From assembly GCF_024347495.1 (NCBI RefSeq), contig NZ_AP025490.1, positions 2,542,001-2,606,000 of the forward strand: DNA of 64,000 nucleotides, written 5' to 3'. The notes under the pieces are model-generated. The model was not told the origin of the DNA, made no database searches, and saw only the letters and a program-made list of their open reading frames with translations. Positions 57,152 through 64,000 of the stretch are shown one piece after another. Every line of letters starts with the position of its first letter. Position 1 is the first letter of the stretch. Source of the stretch: Vibrio gallaecicus (GTDB taxonomy: Bacteria; Pseudomonadota; Gammaproteobacteria; Enterobacterales; Vibrionaceae). A program made the position numbers and the translations under genes.

Positions 57152-57646
57152 CTATCCCCCACAGTCAAAATTGCTACCATCGTTATCATTTTTATTTGGT
57201 CTAATCACCCCCAAGCTTTCTGAAGGTAGGGTGGTTTCAAATGCAGAAACCGTTACTTCTCCGTCATTCCCAATGAAATTCAATAAAGATGTGAACTGGT
57301 AGTCATAGTTATGTATTCGAGCTCGAACATATCGAATATCGGCAAATACAGCAGTGACATCACTATCTTCATCAAGATATTCGACAACTAAGTTAGCGGA
57401 TGTAAAGCCGACGGGAGCGTTATCATCAATGACAATATCGAAAATTTCTTGTTGGCTTACATTAGAAGTATTACAGACGCTTGCTAACCTTGCTGCTTTC
57501 CTTGTCATATCATTAAGCGTTTGCACTGAGTACATGTAATAACCTATCGAAACAATCCCCAAAAGAAGCAACAGTAGAAATGTCGCCACGATAGAAAACT
57601 CCACAATAGCTAAACCTTTCTGTTTTTTATTTATCCGTTTAGCCAC
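57152..57646 (-). CDS. TadE/TadF-like minor pilin
   Basis: Pseudopilin of 164 aa. A short basic leader ends in KKQKG, followed by LAIVEFSIVATFLLLLLLGIVSIGYYMYS, the TadE-type cleavage site and hydrophobic helix with the Glu at +5. The start is GTG, supported by GAAGGAG seven bases upstream. Likely processed by TadV. Two cysteines lie in the mature part. It is the second of two TadE-like genes; which is tadE and which tadF cannot be told by sequence alone. Confidence 0.88.
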   Translation of the reverse strand: MAKRINKKQKGLAIVEFSIVATFLLLLLLGIVSIGYYMYSVQTLNDMTRKAARLASVCNTSNVSQQEIFDIVIDDNAPVGFTSANLVVEYLDEDSDVTAVFADIRYVRARIHNYDYQFTSLLNFIGNDGEVTVSAFETTLPSESLGVIRPNKNDNDGSNFDCGG

Positions 57647-57659
57647 AATCCATCTCCTT

Positions 57660-58109
57660 CTAGAAATGATTTATCGAAGATGCACTCATTGGAAAGGTTA
57701 AAGAAAAATCCGTAAAAGGTATTTTTTCAGCCATTTTAGGTGTGTATGAATAATTGGCGGCCACCGTAACAAGCCCTGAGCTTGAGCAAGAAACACTAAC
57801 ATCAGAGACCTGCATCGACTCTAATGCGGAGGTCTGCCCACCATCAATATCGCCATAAACGACAACGTTACGAATATCACTAAGCTTGTCGGTAATATCG
57901 GTACAAGTTACCCCAGCAGTTCCATAAGATTGAGTCACTGCAAATCGAGATCCGCTTTGTACCACTTTCGTTAAGTTATTGTACTGAGTGAACATATTTC
58001 CTATTTCAGAAATGCTCATGAGCAATATCAGCAACACTGGTAATGTCAGAGTAACCTCTATGGCGGCTAGCCCTTTTTGCTGCTGTAAACAACTTTTCAT
58101 ATTCTTCAT
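57660..58109 (-). CDS. tadE: TadE-like minor pilin
   Basis: Pseudopilin of 149 aa with leader QQQKG followed by LAAIEVTLTLPVLLILLMSISEIGNMF, the prepilin cleavage and helix of the TadE family. The mature domain contains three cysteines. The start at 58109 has AGGAG at 7-nt spacing. The gene begins 2 nt before the TadG-like stop codon ends, so the pair overlaps or touches. Confidence 0.88.
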   Translation of the reverse strand: MKNMKSCLQQQKGLAAIEVTLTLPVLLILLMSISEIGNMFTQYNNLTKVVQSGSRFAVTQSYGTAGVTCTDITDKLSDIRNVVVYGDIDGGQTSALESMQVSDVSVSCSSSGLVTVAANYSYTPKMAEKIPFTDFSLTFPMSASSINHF

Positions 58110-58110
58110 A

Positions 58111-59334
58111 TCAAGACTCCTCTCTCAAGGGGTCGTTATAAAGTACAATTCGAAATGCACCATCGGCACTCGGTACAAGCCCTAAGCCACCATTGGATGA
58201 CGCGCAAGATTCAACAAATTCACCAAATACCGTTTGTCCACCAGAGTTATTATTGGGTGCTTGTTGAAGGAAAAAGAAACAACCAATATCTTCAACAACA
58301 AAAGATGAAACCCCGCCAGATTGCCCTGTGCAGTTGAGCATAGGCAGCGTTAGCATTCTTCGCCATGCGACACCATCGGTCTCACAATCAGAACCCACGC
58401 CACTTAAACAATCTTCCGTCTGTTCTTTATACTCAGCATAGTCATAGGTGTCGTTATAGACCACGTCTCCATCGCTATCTAATTCGGCTTCGTCTGAAGG
58501 TTGTTCCGTAACAAGATCTGGTGGGTAATCGCTGTCACTTAACCCACCTTTATATACGCCAAGGCGAGTGTTGATACCTTGTGCAGTTGGACCTGTTGAT
58601 GCTCCAGGCTTGGTGATAACAGTATCTCCAATAGAAACCGATTGGGTGTATGCTCCAGCGAGCCCTTTCCTAACCGTGCTTGCCCCTGAGCCAAAATCGA
58701 GTAAATGATAGTTACCGCTTCCCATTAAACTTACAGAAGAGTCCCCTACTTTTAAGGCATATACCTCTCCTGGTGTGTAACCAAACACACCGGTGGATTC
58801 ATCACCGGTACACACTCCAATAGGCACAATATTGACAGTATTCAGCGCTGAGCTAGGGCCTGCAACTGCACTGGCTGTAACCAACTTTTCCATGCCCATT
58901 GTGTCAATCAGGTATTCATCCAGATCCATTCCTGTCACTAAAACACGCGCATACACATCTAAATCAATATCAAAGCTGTTATCAGGAAATGTCAGCGGAT
59001 CATTTGAAAATTGGACCTCAACCGTTGCGTTGGACATGTCCATTTCGGAGTTACCACTGGCGTTCGTTATTGCACTTAACAGGTTATTAGCAGCGGTAGT
59101 CGCTGAGGTTTCACTTCCTCCAAAATTAGCTTCATCGGCGGCGGCCAGGGCGGCTGAATCAACCGCATTTTGTAAACGTGTTAGGTTTAAGCGGTAATGG
59201 TTCACATCAATGGCAAAGGCTGCGGCAACAATCAATAACAAAAGCGCAGCGGTCATAAGGACCAGTACGATACCCTTTTGTTTATTTTTCATTGATTTAG
59301 AAAAACGTAAATCAGCTCGATATCCATGTAACAT
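58111..59334 (-). CDS. tadG: TadG-like pilus assembly protein
   Basis: The N-terminus (KNKQKGIVLVLMTAALLLLIVAAAFAIDVNHYRLNLTRLQNAVDSAALAAADEA) is the TadG-like domain. The remaining 330 residues are secreted, acidic and contain several cysteine pairs (CLSGVGSDC, LNC, IGCFF, ESCASS). There is no von Willebrand A domain, unlike longer TadG proteins. The start at 59334 has AGGTGG just upstream; an ATG at 59292 (before the basic leader) is an alternative. Confidence 0.82.
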   Translation of the reverse strand: MLHGYRADLRFSKSMKNKQKGIVLVLMTAALLLLIVAAAFAIDVNHYRLNLTRLQNAVDSAALAAADEANFGGSETSATTAANNLLSAITNASGNSEMDMSNATVEVQFSNDPLTFPDNSFDIDLDVYARVLVTGMDLDEYLIDTMGMEKLVTASAVAGPSSALNTVNIVPIGVCTGDESTGVFGYTPGEVYALKVGDSSVSLMGSGNYHLLDFGSGASTVRKGLAGAYTQSVSIGDTVITKPGASTGPTAQGINTRLGVYKGGLSDSDYPPDLVTEQPSDEAELDSDGDVVYNDTYDYAEYKEQTEDCLSGVGSDCETDGVAWRRMLTLPMLNCTGQSGGVSSFVVEDIGCFFFLQQAPNNNSGGQTVFGEFVESCASSNGGLGLVPSADGAFRIVLYNDPLREES

Positions 59335-59346
59335 ATAACCACCTAA

Positions 59347-59610
59347 CTAGTTAAAGCCTTCTAAAACTTGGCTTTCACTACTCCCTTGCAATGAACTACT
59401 TTCTTTCCCAGTGTACGCTTGGTAAGCCCCTTCCGTTCTTTCCCCATTACCATCTGGCACTATGCCTAAATTATCTTGTGTCGCATTTGGGTCGTAGGTT
59501 TGAGCCACTCTAAGCTTTGCGACGTGACTCCCTAAAGGCGCATCATTAGCACACCCTATAAGTATGGTTGATAATCCTAAAATGACTGCTGTAATTCGTA
59601 CATTCATCAT
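59347..59610 (-). CDS. Small Tad-locus lipoprotein of unknown role
   Basis: Lipoprotein of 87 aa: signal with lipobox ILIGC (Cys20), then a short hydrophilic part (VAQTYDPNATQDNLGIVPDGNGERTEGAYQAYTGK). It lies between the secretin gene and the tadG-like gene, where other Tad loci have rcpB or cpaD. It is shorter than CpaD. A pilotin for the RcpA secretin is plausible but unproven. Confidence 0.75.
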   Translation of the reverse strand: MMNVRITAVILGLSTILIGCANDAPLGSHVAKLRVAQTYDPNATQDNLGIVPDGNGERTEGAYQAYTGKESSSLQGSSESQVLEGFN

Positions 59611-59618
59611 AAATATCC

Positions 59619-61085
59619 TTATAAACTATGCCCAAAAGATCCCTCAGAACCACCACTGGAATTTTCCAAAAATTGTTCATCTTGAGGTTTTTTGGATGTG
59701 CGATTAGCAGATGAAGAGTCAATGTATGCACCCTGACCTAATAAGTAATATTTTAAGTCTGTTGGCTCTACAAATGAGTCAGTTGGAAGCGAAATATCGT
59801 TACGATCAACAGGACGGGCAAGACGTGGAGTCACCAAAATAACCAATTCAGTTTCACCAGAAATATACTCTTGGCTATTGAATAGTTGCCCCAGAACAGG
59901 AATATCACCAAAGCCCGGCATTTTACTGATTGAGTCACGCACATTCTCGCTAAGTAGACCTGCGATACCAATAGTCTGACCATCTGCAAGTTCTAGGGTG
60001 GAAGACGCACTACGACGGGTGATAGGTGGAATAAAATACGTCCCGTTCGAACCATTTGGATTTAACGTTAAGCTGCTTGCACTCGCTATTTCACTCACAT
60101 CGACCGCTAAATTCAGATTGATTTTCTTATCACTTAGCACCGTAGGGATAAACTTAAGCCCAACACCATATTCTTTATATTCAATGGTGATCCCATCTTC
60201 ATTGGGTACCGGAATAGGGAATTCTCCCCCAGCTAAAAATTCAGCTTTTGCGCCACTTAATGCGGTTAAATTTGGTTCAGCTAAAACTTTGGCTACCCCA
60301 TTGGTTTTCGCAATATCTAATGCGAAAGTAAACAAGGTATCCCCATCAATGAAAGTGCCGAGTAAACCAGTCGAATCAATACTTGGCGCATTAAATATTG
60401 GTCCGATACTGCCGCCAATATCATCAATAATTCCGCCCCCTGATGTTGCCCCCCAAGAGAAGTTCCCATTACTCTCTAAGAAGTGAAAATTGGCATCAAA
60501 GCGTCGTACTAAACTGCGTTGAACTTCCGCTACCGTCACTTCAAGCATAACTTGCTGCGCCCCACCAATAGACATTAGGTTTATGATCCCTGTTTTTTCT
60601 ACCTGCGCGCTTGCTGACTCTTCAGCTTCATCAACTTCTTGACCACCTGAATACGTTTCCGCGACCCTCAACGCCACATTCATTTTCTCTTGAGAACTAA
60701 TTTGACCACTCAAGATTAAGCGATTTTGGGCACTATGAACTTGCACCGTTTCATCCGGAAGAAATTCATACAACTTTGCTTTTAGGCTATTAAGATCATG
60801 GGTGACTTCTATATTAATCGATTCAATCAATCGCCCACGGCTATCCCATGCCATTAAGTTAGTCGAGCCTAACTTTTTACCGATTAAAAACAGTTCATCG
60901 GATTTAAGCATCACAATATCAAGCACTTCAGGGTCACCCAGTGACACCCTTTTCGCTTTGCCAGAAAGCTCAACATGAGTCGATTTATGATGAGGAACTT
61001 TAACGACTTTCCCCGTTTGAGTTGAAGCTAAAACTGAAAAGCTACAGATAACCCATGTGCATACCATTGCTATTATTATTTTCAT
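59619..61085 (-). CDS. rcpA: Tad secretin RcpA (CpaC)
   Basis: Outer-membrane secretin channel of the Tad pilus. The 488-aa protein has a signal peptide (ending SVLAS), an N-terminal domain with the BON-like segment near 100-150 (LPDETVQVHSAQNRLILSGQISSQEKM), and the C-terminal secretin domain with ITRRSASSTLELADGQTIGIAGLLSENVRDSISKMPGFGDIPVLGQLFNS. It ends in a Ser/Gly-rich tail. It lies 8 nt after rcpC. Confidence 0.95.
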   Translation of the reverse strand: MKIIIAMVCTWVICSFSVLASTQTGKVVKVPHHKSTHVELSGKAKRVSLGDPEVLDIVMLKSDELFLIGKKLGSTNLMAWDSRGRLIESINIEVTHDLNSLKAKLYEFLPDETVQVHSAQNRLILSGQISSQEKMNVALRVAETYSGGQEVDEAEESASAQVEKTGIINLMSIGGAQQVMLEVTVAEVQRSLVRRFDANFHFLESNGNFSWGATSGGGIIDDIGGSIGPIFNAPSIDSTGLLGTFIDGDTLFTFALDIAKTNGVAKVLAEPNLTALSGAKAEFLAGGEFPIPVPNEDGITIEYKEYGVGLKFIPTVLSDKKINLNLAVDVSEIASASSLTLNPNGSNGTYFIPPITRRSASSTLELADGQTIGIAGLLSENVRDSISKMPGFGDIPVLGQLFNSQEYISGETELVILVTPRLARPVDRNDISLPTDSFVEPTDLKYYLLGQGAYIDSSSANRTSKKPQDEQFLENSSGGSEGSFGHSL

Positions 61086-61093
61086 ACATCACC

Positions 61094-61840
61094 TCAATCC
61101 CTAACTCGAACATTGGAAGATTGCGTTCCTTTGATTATCGTTACCTGCGGAGCTACGTAGCGCTTCACAACTTTTTCTTCTGGTTCGTGTGGATTTCTAA
61201 GTGTTAACTGTATTTGCCCCTTACTTTTTGCAGACAGCAGTTTCTCTGCTTCTCTAGGGGTCACTTCTAACGTCACCGCTCGTACAATAACTGGCTTGTT
61301 TTCTTTAGTTTTTGCCGTTTGGTCGACCGCTAATACTTTTATTTCTTTTAGTACTGTTTTAGTCGTTGCAGACCCCTGCCCATAACTAATCGTATTGAGA
61401 ATATCGACTTTATTACCCGGCAATAGGAACCCAGCCACCCCAATCACATCATTTACCCGAATAGTGACGGCTCGTTTATTTTCAGGAATCAAAGAGGCAA
61501 GTGTTGAGCCCTCTCCAGGAGTCGTTAATCGAATACGGCTAACAATCTCACCTTGGTATATGGATGTCGCGACAACCTGACCAAGTAGTTCTTCAGCAGA
61601 AGTAAATTGGTCTTCACTTCTCCAACTTTTTTCTAGTAATTTGGTCGTAAGATGCTGCTCTTCTATCACACTGCCTGCTGCAATTTCTTGGGCGGCAATG
61701 ATGACAGGCTCTCTTTCTACCACCTCTACTTCTACTTGAGGTTGTAATTGGCTATCCATCCATTGCTTTGCAAAGAAAACCGCTGCCAAACCAAATAGAA
61801 TAGATAATAAAAACAATAGGATGATTTGATTTCTACTCAT
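61094..61840 (-). CDS. rcpC: Tad assembly protein RcpC (CpaB)
   Basis: Periplasmic protein of 248 aa with an N-terminal membrane anchor and an SAF domain (PVIIAAQEIAAGSVIEEQHLTTKLL) followed by the RcpC domain (IPENKRAVTIRVNDVIGVAGFLLPGNKVDIL). It supports secretin function. The start codon overlaps the stop of the AAA+ gene (ATGA). Confidence 0.93.
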   Translation of the reverse strand: MSRNQIILLFLLSILFGLAAVFFAKQWMDSQLQPQVEVEVVEREPVIIAAQEIAAGSVIEEQHLTTKLLEKSWRSEDQFTSAEELLGQVVATSIYQGEIVSRIRLTTPGEGSTLASLIPENKRAVTIRVNDVIGVAGFLLPGNKVDILNTISYGQGSATTKTVLKEIKVLAVDQTAKTKENKPVIVRAVTLEVTPREAEKLLSAKSKGQIQLTLRNPHEPEEKVVKRYVAPQVTIIKGTQSSNVRVRD

Positions 61841-63183
61841 CGTTCTCCCCCTCCCTTACCGTCTGCTGTGAAGTACACTTCCCAAGATCTTTCCAATACA
61901 GCAGAAGAGATCACAGGCTCGACCTCTTCAAAGGCGATAATATCTCGGCTTATCCCGACAAGATCTTTGGGTAAACATGGGTAAAACCCAACGGAGTGTT
62001 GACGGTGTAGGTTCAATAATGTGTCGAATAAAGCTTCATCAAGTACGAGTGACTTGTTTGATGCCATGATGTGCCACAATTCTCGGTATTCCTCTTCGAG
62101 CAGAGGTTGGAATTGAATTTTGTAACCAAGACGTCGCAAGAAAGCAGGGTCTGCGATCGTTTCTGGGCTTAAGTTTGTTGAAAATGCGATTGTTAAAATG
62201 AAGGGGATAGAGATTTGCTGTCCATTGGGTAATGACAAGTAGTCGTAAAAATACTCCATAGGAACAATCCAGCGATTTAAGAGCGTATCGACAGGCATAG
62301 GTTGTCTGCCCAAGTCATCAATAATGAAAATACCGTTATTCGCCATCATTTGCAGAGGAGCCATCCATACACGGTTATGCTCGGTATGATTCACTTCGAG
62401 CATGTCCATAGTTAACTCACCACCGACTTGAATACTAGGTCTTTCACATAAGGTCCAACGTCTGTCGTATTGCTCTTTAAACAGAATCGTTTGAGATTGG
62501 TGATTTTCATCCACCCGCTTATGATGTTGTGGAGTGAACACTTTGATGATGTTGCCCGCTGCAAACACCGAATAAGGAATATAAACAGATGTATTTAAAG
62601 AATTAAGTAAACGTGTGGCTACATAAGTTTTACCCGTTCCGGCATCACCATACAGCAGAAGAGCTCGACCAGAGTTAATGGCAGGTCCTAAAACTGAGAC
62701 CATACGATCGGCTCCCAGCACATCTTGCAGAGCAAAAGACACATCGTCTCTTCTTACTAGTTTTGCTCGTACGTCTTGAGCTTCAACCATTTGGTTATAA
62801 TCTTGCATTGAAACAGGGCAAGGTCCTAAATAAGCGTCTTTATTAAAAGCAACATCCGCCTCGGACATCCCGGTTTCAGATAGCGCATAGCGAACGTTAT
62901 TACTTTTATCGCTCCCAAATTGAGCTGTTGATGCTTGAAACACTTCTACTAAGGATTTCTTTCTAAGACCTGCAATTAAGTCTTCAATGATATGGCTGTT
63001 AATCCCCATTAACCGAGTTAACGTCAAAACATCCGATTTAGGATAGGCAGCTAACTGCTTTATAAGTAGATTTTCAACAACAGCTGAGGGAATTTTTAGG
63101 CTATCAAGAGAAGTGGGTACGGCCGGAGCACTCGCTTGCGGTACCAATATGTCTCTATGTTTAGCTTCTTTATTCATTTCCAT
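61837..63183 (-). CDS. AAA+ ATPase inside the Tad locus
   Basis: Protein of 448 aa. Residues 30-80 look like a winged helix (two helices and LTLTRLMGINSHIIEDLIAGLRKKSLVEV). The AAA+ core has Walker A GDAGTGKT (179-186), Walker B IFIIDD (285-290), sensor-1-like FSTN (334-337) and an arginine-rich FLRRLGYKIQF (349-359). It resembles MoxR/DnaC-like switches more than secretion ATPases. It lies between tadV and rcpC in a tight operon (12 nt after tadV, 4-nt overlap with rcpC). It is not one of the classical Tad proteins TadA-TadG or TadZ. Function unknown. Confidence 0.82.
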   Translation of the reverse strand: MEMNKEAKHRDILVPQASAPAVPTSLDSLKIPSAVVENLLIKQLAAYPKSDVLTLTRLMGINSHIIEDLIAGLRKKSLVEVFQASTAQFGSDKSNNVRYALSETGMSEADVAFNKDAYLGPCPVSMQDYNQMVEAQDVRAKLVRRDDVSFALQDVLGADRMVSVLGPAINSGRALLLYGDAGTGKTYVATRLLNSLNTSVYIPYSVFAAGNIIKVFTPQHHKRVDENHQSQTILFKEQYDRRWTLCERPSIQVGGELTMDMLEVNHTEHNRVWMAPLQMMANNGIFIIDDLGRQPMPVDTLLNRWIVPMEYFYDYLSLPNGQQISIPFILTIAFSTNLSPETIADPAFLRRLGYKIQFQPLLEEEYRELWHIMASNKSLVLDEALFDTLLNLHRQHSVGFYPCLPKDLVGISRDIIAFEEVEPVISSAVLERSWEVYFTADGKGGGER

Positions 63184-63195
63184 AGAGGTTTCGCC

Positions 63196-63705
63196 TTATT
63201 GGAAATAGCTATATAACGCAAGCCCTATAACAACAACAGGCCCAAATGGCATTCTCAGTTTTTTTGAGGGTTCAGTATTAGTTATTAGGTCTTCTGATCC
63301 TTTCCCATATAAAAATACTGTTGAGTATCTATTAACCAGTAATTTAAATTGATTAGGGTTATCTGCAAGAACCTGTAAACTATATAAAGAGCCAACTATT
63401 GCACCCGAAATAAGTGTATAGAACGTAAAGCTCGGGATATTCCAAAAACCAATATAATAGCCAACTACACCAAGTAATTTCACATCCCCAGGAGCCATAG
63501 CTTTAACGAAAAAAAGCAATAACCCTATAGAAAACAATACTCCCCCCCCTAAAAGGGAGTGCATCATTGATACAGAATGAGTAAATATAATACTATTTAT
63601 AGTTACCACTACTATTATTGAAATAAGCAACTTATTGGGTATTCTATTATCTCGAGCATCAAAAACAGCAATAATAAAAAACAATCCCCAGATAATAATG
63701 TCCAT
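63196..63705 (-). CDS. tadV: Prepilin peptidase TadV (CpaA)
   Basis: A24-family membrane aspartic protease that cleaves Flp and TadE-type prepilins. About 170 aa with six hydrophobic segments. The two catalytic aspartates are in FDARDNRIPN and MAPGDVKLLG. The ATG at 63705 is used; a GTG two codons earlier (63711) is an alternative. It follows flp closely. Confidence 0.92.
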   Translation of the reverse strand: MDIIIWGLFFIIAVFDARDNRIPNKLLISIIVVVTINSIIFTHSVSMMHSLLGGGVLFSIGLLLFFVKAMAPGDVKLLGVVGYYIGFWNIPSFTFYTLISGAIVGSLYSLQVLADNPNQFKLLVNRYSTVFLYGKGSEDLITNTEPSKKLRMPFGPVVVIGLALYSYFQ

Positions 63706-63717
63706 ATCCACCCACTA

Positions 63718-63879
63718 TTAAAATAAAGTGGAAAAGTTAGCTGTTAATATATCTCTAAATGCAATAAACAACCCAGCAAAACCAATAACAATCAGCCCAG
63801 CACCTACAACATATTCAACAACCGTAAGTCCGGATTCATCATCAATAAAATCTTTAATTTTTTCAAATTGATTAAACAT
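63718..63879 (-). CDS. flp: Flp major pilin
   Basis: A 53-aa prepilin. The leader (MFNQFEKIKDFIDDESG) is followed by LTVVEYVVGAGLIVIGFAG, the conserved Flp processing site and hydrophobic helix with the essential Glu-Tyr pair at +5/+6. A good ribosome-binding site (GAGGT, 6-nt spacing) precedes the ATG. The short tail ends in STLF. It is the first gene of the Tad operon and the structural subunit of the pilus. Confidence 0.93.
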   Translation of the reverse strand: MFNQFEKIKDFIDDESGLTVVEYVVGAGLIVIGFAGLFIAFRDILTANFSTLF

Positions 63880-63901
63880 ATCTAAACCTCATAAATGCTG
63901 A

Positions 63902-63994
63902 GCTTGCTTATAATTAAACAAGCTCTAAACATTCGATAACCAATTATCATTCCTAACTACCGGATGAGAATATACTACCTAGCTCAGTAGTTAG
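63902..63994 (-). promoter_or_regulatory. Upstream region of the Tad operon with two inverted repeats
   Basis: GAGCTTG at 63899-63905 and its complement CAAGCTC at 63919-63925 flank an AT-rich centre that contains TATAAG on the minus strand, a possible -10. Further upstream CTAACTAC (63953-63960) and GTAGTTAG (63987-63994) form a second inverted repeat with a 26-bp centre. Both are 20-115 bp before flp, so they may be operator or leader structures. Confidence 0.4.
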
Positions 63995-64000
63995 TGTGCT

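Noticed and set aside
51480..63879. Tad locus as a recently acquired island
   Set aside because: I saw no integrase, tRNA or direct repeats at the left boundary, and base composition looks like that of its neighbours. The right boundary is outside the window, so acquisition cannot be judged.

Overview
The window is a stretch of the main chromosome of a gammaproteobacterium, almost certainly a Vibrio or close Vibrionaceae relative. The evidence is the Na+-driven flagellar stator pair pomA/pomB beside thiI and xseB-ispA-dxs, the gpt-frsA-crl-proB-proA block, the gcvB-gcvA-ygdD-rlmM block, the metNIQ / syd-queF / GGDEF arrangement, moderate AT richness, and Vibrio-type domains of unknown function (DUF3332, DUF3622). 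This assignment rests on gene content and order, not on a database search. No tRNA, rRNA, insertion sequence, prophage or CRISPR array was recognised.

Layout. 1-3 kb: metNIQ methionine importer with tandem MetJ boxes. 3-7 kb: a LamB-type porin with twin palindromic operators, a Zn-ribbon protein, syd and queF. 7-11 kb: a membrane TPR protein with a degenerate GGDEF-like C-terminus next to an apparently active diguanylate cyclase. 11-14.6 kb: ppnN, xni and a secreted DRGH nuclease. 14.6-19.6 kb: rlmM, a DUF423 protein, an alpha/beta hydrolase and gcvA (minus strand), the divergent small RNA GcvB, then thiI. 20-25 kb: pomB/pomA and xseB-ispA-dxs. 25-32 kb: a minus-strand cluster nrdR-ribD-ribE-ribBA-ribH-nusB-thiL-pgpA plus an ABM-family protein. 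32-38 kb: proBA, crl, frsA, gpt and a purine permease. 38.1-39.2 kb: a 1-kb gap that hides an undetected minus-strand transcription unit with a 28-codon ORF, a promoter, a CRP-like site and a strong terminator. 39-51 kb: pepD, a DUF3332 lipoprotein, an aspartoacylase-like hydrolase, DUF3622, NnrS, a gamma-glutamylcyclotransferase-like protein, a TetR/MBL-fold pair, an O-antigen-ligase-like membrane protein and a LysR/chrA pair. 51.4-64 kb: a Tad (tight adherence) pilus locus on the minus strand: flp, tadV, an extra AAA+ ATPase, rcpC, rcpA, a small lipoprotein, tadG-like, two tadE-like genes, tadZ, tadA, tadB, tadC and tadD.

How the parts work together. The Tad operon is an almost uninterrupted run of short gaps and start/stop overlaps. 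It encodes prepilin, prepilin peptidase, secretin channel, minor pilins, localisation ATPase, motor ATPase and two inner-membrane platform proteins. An AAA+ ATPase with no standard Tad name lies between tadV and rcpC. The riboflavin cluster lacks a catalytically complete GTP cyclohydrolase II: the C-terminal half of RibBA has lost the family's cysteine and arginine motifs, so a separate ribA must exist elsewhere.

The least expected items are the small-ORF transcript at 38.5-38.9 kb, the AAA+ ATPase of the Tad locus, a ten-adenine tract inside the start of a TetR gene, two perfect 7-bp tandem arrays placed between a stop codon and its terminator, and the pseudo-GGDEF/GGDEF pair. Several start codons were moved from the longest reading frame to internal ATG, GTG or TTG codons on ribosome-binding-site or family-length grounds; each entry says so.
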